Shown here: positions 1 through 9,105 of the stretch, piece by piece | Numbering within the stretch: the stretch's first letter is position 1 | Layout of the letters: each line of letters starts with the position of its first letter | Assembly (NCBI GenBank): GCA_964559075.1 | Contig: CAZLGJ010000028.1 | Coordinates: 1-24,942 of the forward strand | Direction: 5' to 3' | From: Opacimonas sp964559075 | GTDB lineage: Bacteria; Pseudomonadota; Gammaproteobacteria; Enterobacterales; Alteromonadaceae | DNA length: 24,942 bases | The notes under the pieces: generated by a model | Told to the model about the DNA's origin: nothing | What the model saw: the letters and a program-made list of their open reading frames with translations, nothing else | Database searches by the model: none | Program-made: the position numbers and the translations under genes

Positions 1-160
1 ACACATAGAAAGGTTAATACACTGGTCTGAATTGCATGGTTTTTTCCCAATTAGTCGGCTTTTTCGATTGCACTTGTTAGCCTGCTAAGCGAAAATGTGA
101 GGCTATATAAAGACGCGATAAAAACGCGACAATTTTTCGTACTACCTCAGGAGTGACCTC

Positions 161-2152
161 ATGTCTTCACCACAACAACTCGCCAATGCCGTTCGCGCGC
201 TAAGTATGGACGCTGTCCAACAAGCTAACTCTGGACACCCAGGTGCGCCGATGGGCATGGCCGACATCGCCCAAGTATTGTGGTGTGACTTTTTATCACA
301 CAACCCAGCGGACCCCGCGTGGTCAAATCGCGACCGCTTTGTGTTATCTAACGGTCACGGCTCGATGTTGTTGTATTCACTCTTACATTTGACGGGCTAT
401 GCACTGCCTATCGAAGAGCTCAAAAACTTCCGCCAGCTGCACTCAAAAACCCCAGGTCACCCAGAGTATGGTTATGCACCAGGTGTTGAAACCACTACCG
501 GTCCTCTTGGGCAAGGTATCACCAATGCGGTTGGTATGGCGATAGCTGAAAAAGCACTTGCAGCGCAGTTTAACCGTCCGCAGTACAGCGTAGTTGATCA
601 CCACACTTATGCGTTCTTAGGCGACGGCTGTTTGATGGAAGGTATCTCTCATGAAGCATGCTCTCTGGCCGGCACGTTGGGCTTGGGCAAATTAATCGCG
701 TTTTGGGATGACAACGGTATCTCTATCGATGGTGAAGTCGAAGGTTGGTTCTCGGATGATACGGTTAAGCGCTTTGAAGCTTACGGCTGGCAAGTGATTG
801 CGGATGTCGATGGTCACGATCCGGCTCAAATCGCCAGCGCTATTCGCACTGCACAAGCCGAATCTGATAAGCCGACCTTGATTTGTTGTAAGACGGTCAT
901 TGGTTTTGGTGCCCCGAACAAAGAAGGCACGGAATCTTGTCATGGCGCGCCTTTGGGTGCCGAAGAAATCGCGGCAGCTCGCGCTAAATTAGGCTGGGAA
1001 CACGATGCATTTGTGATCCCAGATGATATCTATGCCGGTTGGGATGGCAAATCTAAAGGTGTCAGAGCTCAGCAGGCGTGGGAAGAATTATTTGCTGCTT
1101 ATGCGGATGAATATCCAGCGCTTGCCACCGAATACAATCGTCGCATTCAGAATGTATTGCCTGACAACTGGGCCAAAGCTAGTCAGCAGTACATTGAAGA
1201 ACTGCAAGCTAACCCAGCCAATATTGCCACGCGTAAAGCGTCACAAAACGCCTTAAATGCATTTGGTCCATTACTGCCAGAGTTACTTGGTGGTTCTGCC
1301 GATTTAGCGGGTTCTAACTTGACCATTTGGTCTGGCTCAAAAGGCATTGCGGCAGATGATGCATCAGGTAACTATATTTATTACGGTGTGCGTGAGTTTG
1401 GTATGTCTGCCATGATGAACGGTATCGCTCTGCACGGCGGCTTTAAGGCCTATGGCGCAACGTTCTTGATGTTTATGGAATATGCGCGCAACGCCGTGCG
1501 TATGGCTGCGTTAATGAAGCAGCCGGTGATTTTTGTTTATACACATGACTCCATTGGTTTGGGCGAAGACGGCCCAACTCACCAGCCTGTTGAGCAGCTA
1601 GTGGCATTGCGTGCAACGCCAAATCTTGACAACTGGCGCCCGTGTGACCAAGTCGAAAGCGCGGTTGCCTGGCAAGCTGCGCTTGAGCGCACTGACGGAC
1701 CAACGTCCTTGATCTTCACCCGTCAGGGCTGTGCACAGCAAGCGCGCACAGCTGAGCAAGTCAGTGCAATCCGCAAAGGCGGTTATGTACTGCAAGATTG
1801 CGCTGGTACACCTGAAATTATTTTAATTGCAACCGGTTCTGAAGTGGAGCTTGCAGTGACAGCAGCGGCGACATTGACTGAGCAGGGCAAAGCAGTACGC
1901 GTTGTATCCATGCCATCGACGGATGTGTTTGATGCACAATCTGCCGAGTATAAAGCATCTGTCTTACCAGCAGAGGTGACTAAGCGAGTCGCAGTTGAAG
2001 CACTGGCCAAAGACACCTGGTACAAATACGTCGGTCTTAACGGTGCGATTGTTGGCATGGATACCTTTGGTGAATCTGCGCCAGCGGGCGACTTATTTAA
2101 GCACTTTAATATCACTGCCGAAGCAGTGGTTGCTGCAGCTAACAGTTTATAA
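161..2152 (+). CDS. tkt: Transketolase
   Basis: Thiamine-diphosphate enzyme that moves two-carbon ketol units between sugar phosphates in the non-oxidative pentose phosphate pathway, in the cytoplasm. The 663 residues equal the length of E. coli TktA and the N-terminus aligns closely with it. Visible motifs are SGHPGAP with His26, the NGHG loop around His66, and the cofactor signature GDG at 154-156 with the paired Asn at 185. The likely catalytic Glu412 lies in REFGMSA of the pyrimidine-binding domain, and a C-terminal transketolase domain follows. The ATG at 161 has an AGGAG sequence about eight bases upstream, which fixes the start. It is the first gene of a tkt-epd-pgk-fba run; only nine bases separate it from epd, so co-transcription is likely. 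Identification is secure; tktA versus tktB cannot be decided. Confidence 0.98.
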   Translation: MSSPQQLANAVRALSMDAVQQANSGHPGAPMGMADIAQVLWCDFLSHNPADPAWSNRDRFVLSNGHGSMLLYSLLHLTGYALPIEELKNFRQLHSKTPGHPEYGYAPGVETTTGPLGQGITNAVGMAIAEKALAAQFNRPQYSVVDHHTYAFLGDGCLMEGISHEACSLAGTLGLGKLIAFWDDNGISIDGEVEGWFSDDTVKRFEAYGWQVIADVDGHDPAQIASAIRTAQAESDKPTLICCKTVIGFGAPNKEGTESCHGAPLGAEEIAAARAKLGWEHDAFVIPDDIYAGWDGKSKGVRAQQAWEELFAAYADEYPALATEYNRRIQNVLPDNWAKASQQYIEELQANPANIATRKASQNALNAFGPLLPELLGGSADLAGSNLTIWSGSKGIAADDASGNYIYYGVREFGMSAMMNGIALHGGFKAYGATFLMFMEYARNAVRMAALMKQPVIFVYTHDSIGLGEDGPTHQPVEQLVALRATPNLDNWRPCDQVESAVAWQAALERTDGPTSLIFTRQGCAQQARTAEQVSAIRKGGYVLQDCAGTPEIILIATGSEVELAVTAAATLTEQGKAVRVVSMPSTDVFDAQSAEYKASVLPAEVTKRVAVEALAKDTWYKYVGLNGAIVGMDTFGESAPAGDLFKHFNITAEAVVAAANSL

Positions 2153-2161
2153 GCGGTATCG

Positions 2162-3187
2162 ATGTTAAAAGTCGCGATTAATGGTTTTGGTCGAATCGGG
2201 CGCAACGTCTTAAGGGCATTGTATGAGTCTGGGCGCGACCAAGCCATTAAAGTGGTTGCCATCAATGATGTTGCCGATCCTGTGGGCATGGCGCATCTGT
2301 TGCAATACGATACTGCGCATGGACGCTTTGGATTTCCGGTGCGGCTTGAACAGGGCGAGATGCCGCAACTGCACGTAGGCAGCGACGCCATAGCTTTGCT
2401 ACAAGAAGCGCAAATATCAGCATGCCCATGGGGTGAGCTCGGGGTCGATGTCGTGCTTGAGTGTACCGGACGCTTTGGTGATGCCAAGCACGCCAAGATG
2501 CATATTCATCAAGGTGCTAAGCGAGTATTGCTGTCTGAGCCAGGTTCGCCTGATGTCGATAACACTATTATTTATGGGATCAACCACGAGTCGCTTAGTG
2601 CCAGTGACATTGTCGTTTCTAACGGCTCTTGTACCACTAACTGCATCGTGCCGGTGATCCAAGCCTTAGATGATGCCTTTGGCGTTGAAAGTGGCACAGT
2701 GACCACTATTCACTCCTCGATGCATGATCAACAGGTGATCGACGCGTATCACAGTGACCTGCGTCGTACTCGCGCCGCGAGTCAATCCATCATTCCCGTT
2801 GATACTCGCCTAGCACAAGGCATCGAACGTATTTTACCTAAGTTTGCGGGTAAGTTTGAGGCCATCGCTGTGCGTGTCCCGACCATTAATGTAACGGCAA
2901 TGGATCTGAGTGTCACGGTAGGCAAAGACGTGACTATCCAACAAATCAACGATGTATTTAAGACGGCGAAAGTCGGCAAACTCGCTGGGATTTTGGATTA
3001 TACTGAAGCGCCGTTAGTGTCAGTGGATTTTAATCACGACCCGCATTCCTGCATTGTCGATGGCTCACAAACGCGTGTCAGTCATGGCAAGCTCATCAAA
3101 ACCTTGGTGTGGTGTGACAATGAATGGGGATTTGCCAATCGCATGTTGGATACCGCTTTTTCACTTTATCAATATACCAAACAGTAA
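2162..3187 (+). CDS. epd: D-erythrose-4-phosphate dehydrogenase
   Basis: NAD-dependent enzyme of the GAPDH superfamily that oxidises erythrose-4-phosphate to 4-phosphoerythronate, the first step of DXP-dependent pyridoxal phosphate synthesis. The 341 residues begin with the Rossmann motif INGFGRIGRN; the catalytic motif SCTTNC contains Cys157, and His184 lies in TTIHSSMHD. Epd rather than GapA is indicated by near-identity to remembered E. coli Epd in the HDQQVIDAYH and RRTRAASQS segments and by VDFNHDPHS near the C-terminus. The start is nine bases after the tkt stop with no good Shine-Dalgarno, so translation may be coupled to tkt. The tkt-epd-pgk order fits a supply of erythrose-4-phosphate by transketolase next to its consumer. 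A residual GAPDH activity cannot be excluded from sequence. Confidence 0.95.
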   Translation: MLKVAINGFGRIGRNVLRALYESGRDQAIKVVAINDVADPVGMAHLLQYDTAHGRFGFPVRLEQGEMPQLHVGSDAIALLQEAQISACPWGELGVDVVLECTGRFGDAKHAKMHIHQGAKRVLLSEPGSPDVDNTIIYGINHESLSASDIVVSNGSCTTNCIVPVIQALDDAFGVESGTVTTIHSSMHDQQVIDAYHSDLRRTRAASQSIIPVDTRLAQGIERILPKFAGKFEAIAVRVPTINVTAMDLSVTVGKDVTIQQINDVFKTAKVGKLAGILDYTEAPLVSVDFNHDPHSCIVDGSQTRVSHGKLIKTLVWCDNEWGFANRMLDTAFSLYQYTKQ

Positions 3188-3209
3188 CTATTTTTTTTAA
3201 GGAAGCAAG

Positions 3210-4373
3210 ATGACAATCAAAGCAATGTCAGAATTGGACTTAAGCAACAAACGCGTTCTCATTCGTCAAGACCTCAATGTCCCGGTCAAAGATGGCCAAA
3301 TCACCTCAGATGCACGCATACGCGCTTCGCTCCCCACATTGCAACAAGCCATCGCAGCAGGAGCTGCTGTGATCGTGATGTCTCATCTTGGACGACCTAC
3401 TGAAGGTGAGTTTGCTGCAGAGTTTTCAATGCAGCCGGTCGCCGATTATCTCAGTAAAGCGCTCGGTCAGGATGTGACGTTATTAGCAGATTTAGACTCT
3501 GCTGAAGTAGCACCGGGCCAGGTAGCGCTATTGGAAAATGTGCGTTTTAATGTCGGTGAGAAAAAAGACGCTGATGATCTTGCGAAGCGGTACGCAGCAC
3601 TGTGTGACGTTTTTGTCATGGATGCGTTTGGTACTGCACACCGCGCCCAAGCCTCTACGCATGGCGTCGCAAAATTTGCAGCAGAGGTATGCGCAGGCCC
3701 GCTATTGAAAGCTGAATTAGACGCACTTGGCAAAGCGCTCGATAACCCCAAGCGCCCCATGGTTGCGATTGTCGGTGGCTCTAAAGTTTCTACAAAGTTA
3801 ACGGTATTAGATAGTTTGGCCGGCAAAGTCGATCAGTTGATCGTGGGTGGCGGTATTGCCAATACCTTTATCGCCGCCGAAGGCCATGCCGTAGGCAAAT
3901 CGCTCTATGAAGCAGACCTAGTTGACGAAGCCAAGCGTTTACAGGCACAAGCTCAGGCCGCTGGCGGCAGCATTCCGGTACCGACAGATGTGGTGACCGG
4001 TCAAGCATTTAGTGCCGATACCGAGGTGGCGACTAAATCTGCTGCTGAGGTTGGCGATACAGATATGATCTTTGATATTGGCCCAGATACGGCTGATGCA
4101 TTATGTGAGATCTTAAAAAACGCAGGTACCATTGTTTGGAATGGACCGGTAGGCGTGTTTGAGCTTGCGCCATTTGCGGCGGGCACGAAAGCGATTGCTG
4201 AAGCGATTGCACAAAGCGATGCATTTAGCATTGCCGGCGGTGGAGATACACTAGCCGCAGTGGATATGTTTGGCATTGCCGATAAAGTGTCCTATATTTC
4301 TACAGGGGGTGGCGCGTTTTTAGAGTTCCTAGAAGGCAAAACATTACCTGCAGTCGCGATTTTGGATCGCTAA
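3210..4373 (+). CDS. pgk: Phosphoglycerate kinase
   Basis: Cytoplasmic glycolytic kinase that transfers a phosphate between 1,3-bisphosphoglycerate and ADP. The 387 residues match the bacterial family length. The N-terminal substrate-binding domain shows VLIRQDLNVPV (residues 15-25), SHLGRP (59-64), LLENVRFN and MDAFGTAHR. The C-terminal nucleotide domain shows VGGSKVSTK, the NGPVGVFE segment and the closing GGGDTLAAV and STGGGAFLE motifs. A good ribosome site (AAGGA) sits seven bases before the ATG. The gap from epd is 22 bases, keeping it in the same probable operon, and it is the canonical partner of epd in gammaproteobacteria. Confidence 0.98.
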   Translation: MTIKAMSELDLSNKRVLIRQDLNVPVKDGQITSDARIRASLPTLQQAIAAGAAVIVMSHLGRPTEGEFAAEFSMQPVADYLSKALGQDVTLLADLDSAEVAPGQVALLENVRFNVGEKKDADDLAKRYAALCDVFVMDAFGTAHRAQASTHGVAKFAAEVCAGPLLKAELDALGKALDNPKRPMVAIVGGSKVSTKLTVLDSLAGKVDQLIVGGGIANTFIAAEGHAVGKSLYEADLVDEAKRLQAQAQAAGGSIPVPTDVVTGQAFSADTEVATKSAAEVGDTDMIFDIGPDTADALCEILKNAGTIVWNGPVGVFELAPFAAGTKAIAEAIAQSDAFSIAGGGDTLAAVDMFGIADKVSYISTGGGAFLEFLEGKTLPAVAILDR

Positions 4374-4460
4374 CTATTTAGATACCTTGAATTAAACAAA
4401 CTGCGACCCTCACACAACAATAATAACAACAGTGAAATGGAAGCAAATCTGTAACCCTAT

Positions 4461-4488
4461 GCCTCACGTGCTCAATCACCACTGAGGC
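4461..4488 (+). promoter_or_regulatory. Hairpin in the leader of the aldolase gene
   Basis: GCCTCA pairs with TGAGGC and, after one bulged C, GTG pairs with CAC, giving a nine-pair stem with a nine-base loop. It ends eight bases before the strong TTGGAGGAGAG ribosome site of the aldolase gene. There is no following T-run, so it is not a standard terminator. It could stabilise the 5' end of the transcript, mask the ribosome site, or be a processing site in a pgk-fba transcript. The structure is seen; the role is inference. Confidence 0.35.
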
Positions 4489-4509
4489 CAAAATTGGAGG
4501 AGAGACACG

Positions 4510-5406
4510 ATGTCTTCAACCCAAACCGCCATGTTAGAAAAAGTACGCTCTGGCAATGGTTTTATCGCAGCTTTGGATCAAAGCGGCGGCAGTACGCCTA
4601 AAGCGCTTGCACTCTACGGTGTTGGCAGTGATGCCTACAGCAACGATGCAGAGATGTTCGCACAAGTGCATGCCATGCGTACTCGTATCATCACTAACGA
4701 TACATTTAACGGTGAACGCGTGCTTGGCGCTATCTTGTTTGAAGATACGCTGGACCGCGAAATCAACGCCAAGAGTTCGGCGCAGTTCTTGTGGGAAGAA
4801 AAGCAAGTTGTGCCTTTCTTGAAAGTCGACAAAGGCTTAGCTGATGAAGCTAACGGCGTACAGTTGATGAAGCCAATCCCTAATTTGAGCGCGTTATTAG
4901 AAAAAGCCAATGCACAAAACGTGTTTGGCACCAAGATGCGTTCAGTCATTAAGCTAGCTAATGAAGCGGGTATTAATGAGGTTGTCGCGCAGCAGTTTAG
5001 CATCGGCAAAGAAATTATTGCCGCGGGTTTAGTGCCGATTATCGAGCCTGAAGTGGACATCAATAGTCCGGAGAAAGCCGCAGCTGAAGCACTACTCAAA
5101 GCCGCGATTCTCAAGGAGCTTGACGCCCTTGGCCCCGATCAGCTGGTGATGCTCAAACTGACGCTACCAGAGACCAACGACTTTTATGCAGCATGTGTTG
5201 CACACCCTAACGTGGTGAAGGTCGTGGCATTGTCTGGTGGTTATGCACGCGATGAGGCAAATGCCCGTTTGGCGCAAAACCCAGGCATGATTGCTTCGTT
5301 TTCACGGGCGTTGACACAAGGCTTGTCGGCGCAACAAAGCGATGCTGAATTTACCCAAACGCTGGATGAGGCTATTGCTGCAATTTATGCAGCGTCAGTG
5401 GCCTAA
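4510..5406 (+). CDS. fda: Class I fructose-bisphosphate aldolase
   Basis: Schiff-base aldolase that reversibly cleaves fructose-1,6-bisphosphate to dihydroxyacetone phosphate and glyceraldehyde-3-phosphate. The 298 residues fit the bacterial class I family typified by Staphylococcus Fda. Visible landmarks are ALDQSGGSTPKAL (21-33), KVDKGL around 105-110, PIIEPEVDI at 176-184, and the probable Schiff-base Lys216 in LVMLKLTLPE, followed by the phosphate-binding LSGGYAR (241-247). None of the zinc-binding features of class II enzymes appear. A strong ribosome site (GGAGGAGAG) precedes the ATG. It sits 136 bases after pgk, with a leader hairpin between. This position after epd-pgk holds the class II gene fbaA in E. 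coli, so this looks like a non-homologous replacement or a gain of a second aldolase. Confidence 0.93.
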   Translation: MSSTQTAMLEKVRSGNGFIAALDQSGGSTPKALALYGVGSDAYSNDAEMFAQVHAMRTRIITNDTFNGERVLGAILFEDTLDREINAKSSAQFLWEEKQVVPFLKVDKGLADEANGVQLMKPIPNLSALLEKANAQNVFGTKMRSVIKLANEAGINEVVAQQFSIGKEIIAAGLVPIIEPEVDINSPEKAAAEALLKAAILKELDALGPDQLVMLKLTLPETNDFYAACVAHPNVVKVVALSGGYARDEANARLAQNPGMIASFSRALTQGLSAQQSDAEFTQTLDEAIAAIYAASVA

Positions 5407-5420
5407 CTAGTCGCAATTAA

Positions 5421-5462
5421 AACATCGATTTGGGCGTGTTAGCACACATCCAAATCGATGTT
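5421..5462 (-). terminator. Terminator hairpin overlapping the end of ppx
   Basis: A perfect 13-base inverted repeat (5421-5433 and 5450-5462, core CATCGATTTGG / CCAAATCGATG) encloses a second GTGT/ACAC pairing. Read on the minus strand the stem is followed by TTTTAATT, as in an intrinsic terminator. The 5' arm is made of the final sense codons of ppx and the ppx stop codon lies in the loop region. On the plus strand no T-run follows, so it would mainly stop the ppk-ppx transcript, although it could also serve as a 3' end hairpin for the aldolase message. Confidence 0.75.
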
Positions 5463-6965
5463 GATCATCTTGAGCAGTGCCTGCTCACGAGTCAACTCTG
5501 CATTAAAAACCGGTTTCTTTTTGAGCCAGCGCGGGGCAAACTTGATGCTCAGATGCTGGTCAGCAACCTTTACTTGATACTCGGGCAGAATATCCTGCTG
5601 ACGTTTTTGGTTGAGTAAGATTGCGAGGCGTAACAGCGTCAACATTCGAGTCACTTCTTCAGCGCTAAATTGATCAAAGGCTGGAAACAGCTCCAGTTTA
5701 ATTTTCTTGCGACACATGCGCATTAATAATGCCAACAGTCCCTGTTCTTCCAGGTTGAACCCCGGTAAGTCACTGTTTTCAATGATATACGCCGAATGGC
5801 GGTGATATCCACGAGAATTTATGGCAATACCAACTTCATGTAGTAGACACGCAAATCCCAGTATGTTTTTTATGGCGATACGGTCAGATAACCAGGTTAC
5901 GGGTACCTGTTCGTATAGATAAAGGCAGGTGTGCATCACCCGTTTGGCTTGATCAACATCAATCGAATAGCGCTCAGTTAAGCCTTGTACAGTGCGGTCA
6001 CGGGTTTTGGTTTGCCACAAATCGGCCTGCATTTCGTACATCACGCCTTCGCGTAACGCGGCAGGTGAGAAACGCATTGAGTCAATCTCAAAACTTTTAA
6101 AAATGCCAAGCAAAATGGCTAAACCAGCAGCATAGACCGACGCTCGTTCGGTGTTTGCTTCCACTAATGCCAGAGCGTCAGAGCTCCCCGCGGTGATTGC
6201 TTCATCGCGTAAGCGCATCAGTTCAGCTAGGGTAATAGCTGCAAACTCGGCATCGGGGGCAGACGTGATTTGGGCAAGAATAGCCTTGATGGTGCCAGAT
6301 GTGCCAATACAGCAATCCCAGTTGTAGTAACGGTAGCGATCAACAATCAGCTGCACCGTTTGCTGGGCAGCAGTAACGGCCTGTCTGAAACGTTGTTTCG
6401 TAATTTGGCCATCGGCAAAAAAACGCTGCGTAAAACTCACACAGCCCATTTGTAGACTACGGCAAAGTAAAGGTTGAAAGCCATCACCGATGATAAATTC
6501 GGTTGAACCCCCGCCAATGTCGACCACAAAGCGACGCCCTTCATCGTGCTGAGTGTGCGCGACCCCAGAATAAATCAAGCGCGCTTCTTCAATGCCTGAT
6601 ATGACCTCGATGGGATAAGGTAAGATGCGTTTAGCACGACTAATAAACTCATGCGCATTGAGCGCTTTGCGCAAGGTATATGTCGCCACGATACGGACTT
6701 GGTCGGGTTGGAACCCTTGCAAGCTTTCCTGCATCATTTTTAGACCTGCCAAGCCGCGCTCGATAGCCTCTTGGGATAAAAAGCCGTCTTCATCCAATCC
6801 GTCAGCCAAATGCACGCGCTCTTTGATGCGATGGACTATTTGCAGTGAGCCAGAAACTACGCGCGTGACGACCAGGTGGAAGCTGTTAGAGCCTAAATCC
6901 AGCGCAGCCATGTGAGGATAGCTGGCGCTGGTCAGGTCTTGAATGATTTCTTCAGGTTGTGTCAC
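5439..6965 (-). CDS. ppx: Exopolyphosphatase
   Basis: Ppx/GppA-family phosphohydrolase that removes terminal phosphate from polyphosphate chains; some members also hydrolyse pppGpp. The 508 residues compare with 513 in E. coli Ppx and align along the whole length. The actin-like ATPase fold shows DLGSNSFH at 23-30, the catalytic Glu126 in SGIEEARL, and the phosphate loop DIGGGSTE at 149-156. The C-terminal HD-like region includes LLHEVG and HRHSAYI. The start is a GTG; an internal ATG at residue 19 would cut close to the first fold strand, so the GTG is preferred. It lies 23 bases after ppk on the same strand, the usual ppk-ppx operon. GppA is less likely given the C-terminal domain and linkage to ppk. 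Confidence 0.95.
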   Translation of the reverse strand: MTQPEEIIQDLTSASYPHMAALDLGSNSFHLVVTRVVSGSLQIVHRIKERVHLADGLDEDGFLSQEAIERGLAGLKMMQESLQGFQPDQVRIVATYTLRKALNAHEFISRAKRILPYPIEVISGIEEARLIYSGVAHTQHDEGRRFVVDIGGGSTEFIIGDGFQPLLCRSLQMGCVSFTQRFFADGQITKQRFRQAVTAAQQTVQLIVDRYRYYNWDCCIGTSGTIKAILAQITSAPDAEFAAITLAELMRLRDEAITAGSSDALALVEANTERASVYAAGLAILLGIFKSFEIDSMRFSPAALREGVMYEMQADLWQTKTRDRTVQGLTERYSIDVDQAKRVMHTCLYLYEQVPVTWLSDRIAIKNILGFACLLHEVGIAINSRGYHRHSAYIIENSDLPGFNLEEQGLLALLMRMCRKKIKLELFPAFDQFSAEEVTRMLTLLRLAILLNQKRQQDILPEYQVKVADQHLSIKFAPRWLKKKPVFNAELTREQALLKMINIDLDVC

Positions 6966-6988
6966 GATAAAGGTCTACTCATATCAAA

Positions 6989-9076
6989 CTAATCGTTTTT
7001 TTCAGCATAGGGCAAGGTTTCTAACACTTGCAAGTATTTATAGGTTTCAATTTGTGAGCGCAACAGCTTGCGATTACCGCGTTTGACGTATTGATTGGTC
7101 TGTTTTTCATCAATGATGCGCGCTTTGAGCGTATCTCTAAACTGTAACTCAAGCATATCGATAATTTGTTGTACCAGGCGCGGTGAGTAAATTGGACAGC
7201 CAACCTCGATACGTCTATCCAAGTTGCGCGTCATCCAATCGGCAGAGGAAATAAATACTTTTTTGTCACCGCCGTTGTTGAACACCATCACCCGCGGGTG
7301 CTCCAAGAAGCGATCCACAATACTGATGACCGAGATGTTTTCACTTAAGCCCTTTTGACCGGGGATCAGTGCGCACATCCCGCGCAGGATAATGCGGATT
7401 TTGACCCCTGCTTGGCTGGCGCGATACAAATCATCAATCAGCTCGTTATCGACCAAATTATTCACTTTTAGCGTAATGCCAGCGTCCAGACCTTGTTTGA
7501 GATTCTGGATCTCTTGACGGATCAGCGATTGAATTTTGGTGCGTGAATTGATTGGCGATACTTGCAGGTGCTGGAATTTGACGTTGCGATAAGGGTTAAT
7601 GATAAACTCAAATACCCGAATCGCCTCTTCGGCAAGCTCTTGGTTTTTGGTAAACAGCGCATAATCAGTGTAGATTTTGGCGGTCTTTTCGTTGAAGTTA
7701 CCGGTGCCAAAGTGCGCATAGTGCTGCGTTTGACCACGCTCTTCACGCGTCACGACACACAGTTTACTGTGGATCTTGATATTGGGGTTACCAAATACAA
7801 CTTTAATACCCGCATCCTTCATGCGCTTGGACCACTCAATGTTCGCCTCTTCGTCAAAGCGCGCGCGAAGCTCCACCACCACAGTCACACTTTTGCCGTT
7901 GTCGACTGCGTCGATCAGCGAGTTGATAACACGGGAGTTGGACGCCAAGCGATATACGTTGATGTAAATGCTACGCACGTTACGGTCAAATGCTGCCTGG
8001 CGCAAAAACTCGGTAAAATGCAAAAAGCGATGGTACGGGTAATATAACAATACGTCTTGAAAACTGATTGCATCAAATACGGTATCAAAATCGACAAATT
8101 GTTTGGTACTGATAGCGGGCAGTTTGTCGTTTTCAAGATACGCACGCCCGACGTTGGGGAAGCCGATAAAATCTCGGAAATTACGGTAATAACCCGCTTC
8201 TTGCAACGTATCAGAGGATTTGATTTTAAGGCGTTTAGACAAGTCAGCAATCATGTACTGCGGCATGTTGTAATCGTGAATAACGCGCACTGGTTCAGCA
8301 ATCAAACGCTGTTTCATACTCTCAGACATTTTCTCAACGTAACTTTCGTCGATTTCGTCGTTAATTGAGTATTCGGCATCGCGCATCAGCTTAAATGAGT
8401 ATGCTTCAATATCATCAAAGCGCATAAAACCACGAAAAATCGTCGGCATGGACATTTTGACAATGTCATCAAGCAAGATAATGCGTTTTTCTTTTTTGCT
8501 TTTTTCTGGCGGTAATTGAATAAATCGCGGTGACTCGTCAGTGGGTACCTGTACTACGGCGTATTTCGGATTGCGACCTTCGGTCTTAAGCGAAACATAG
8601 AAATACAGCGCACTGCCGTTGAGTCGCTGTGACAAGTCTATTTTGCTGTGCACTAAAATAGGGGCGACATGACGCAATATCTTATTGAAAAACAACGCAT
8701 TAATCCACTCACGGTGAAAATCAGACAAGTCATGTGGCTTGCAAATATGAATATTGTAGCGTTTGAGCGTTTGGATAATGTCTTTGTGGATGCGGTCAAA
8801 ATCTTTTGAAAGCAGCACCACGCGCTCTTGCACTTCTGCTAGTAACGCTTTTAACGCCTCACTTTCCGTATCGGGTTCACGCGACTGGGCAATGGAAATT
8901 TGACGTTTTAATTCTGCCACTCTAACGCGAAAAAACTCATCTAAGTTGTTGGAATAAATACCTAAAAAGCGGAGTCTTTCTACGACGGGGTTGTTGGTAT
9001 CAGCAGCTTCTTGTAAAACGCGTTCGTTAAATGCTAACCAGCTGAGTTCTTTGGGAAAATACAATTGAGAGTCCAT
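6989..9076 (-). CDS. ppk1: Polyphosphate kinase 1
   Basis: Membrane-associated enzyme that polymerises the gamma-phosphate of ATP into inorganic polyphosphate. The product is 695 residues from the ATG at 9076. This start matches E. coli Ppk, which begins a few residues before the same KELSWL(A/S)FNERVLQEAAD segment. An in-frame ATG at 9136 would add 20 residues, but that stretch contains the likely promoter. The autophosphorylated histidine corresponds to His436 in NIKIHSK, and the second conserved histidine to His593 in RFLEHPRV. HFGTGNFNEKTAKIYTDY and NGGDKKVFISSADWMTRN are signature stretches. No clear Shine-Dalgarno is seen before 9076. It is transcribed divergently from pstC, placing polyphosphate synthesis beside phosphate uptake. 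Confidence 0.96.
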   Translation of the reverse strand: MDSQLYFPKELSWLAFNERVLQEAADTNNPVVERLRFLGIYSNNLDEFFRVRVAELKRQISIAQSREPDTESEALKALLAEVQERVVLLSKDFDRIHKDIIQTLKRYNIHICKPHDLSDFHREWINALFFNKILRHVAPILVHSKIDLSQRLNGSALYFYVSLKTEGRNPKYAVVQVPTDESPRFIQLPPEKSKKEKRIILLDDIVKMSMPTIFRGFMRFDDIEAYSFKLMRDAEYSINDEIDESYVEKMSESMKQRLIAEPVRVIHDYNMPQYMIADLSKRLKIKSSDTLQEAGYYRNFRDFIGFPNVGRAYLENDKLPAISTKQFVDFDTVFDAISFQDVLLYYPYHRFLHFTEFLRQAAFDRNVRSIYINVYRLASNSRVINSLIDAVDNGKSVTVVVELRARFDEEANIEWSKRMKDAGIKVVFGNPNIKIHSKLCVVTREERGQTQHYAHFGTGNFNEKTAKIYTDYALFTKNQELAEEAIRVFEFIINPYRNVKFQHLQVSPINSRTKIQSLIRQEIQNLKQGLDAGITLKVNNLVDNELIDDLYRASQAGVKIRIILRGMCALIPGQKGLSENISVISIVDRFLEHPRVMVFNNGGDKKVFISSADWMTRNLDRRIEVGCPIYSPRLVQQIIDMLELQFRDTLKARIIDEKQTNQYVKRGNRKLLRSQIETYKYLQVLETLPYAEKND

Positions 9077-9105
9077 GACGAGTATATAATCAAATATTCC
9101 TATAA

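Noticed and set aside
68..110. Sigma-70 promoter before tkt (TTGCAC with TATATAA)
   Set aside because: The spacing of 30 bases is far too long; TATATAA at 104-110 may be a -10, but no -35 at 16-18 bases is convincing.
1783..2496. 237-codon minus-strand ORF across the tkt-epd junction
   Set aside because: Its product is a Ser/Thr/Ala/Pro-rich string with no motif, and it lies entirely opposite two unmistakable genes.
4635..5114. 159-codon minus-strand ORF inside the aldolase gene
   Set aside because: Low-complexity Ser/Ala/Leu/Thr product antisense to a well-conserved enzyme; no ribosome site.
7562..8047. 161-codon plus-strand ORF inside ppk
   Set aside because: It is antisense to the conserved catalytic half of polyphosphate kinase, and its composition mirrors that gene.
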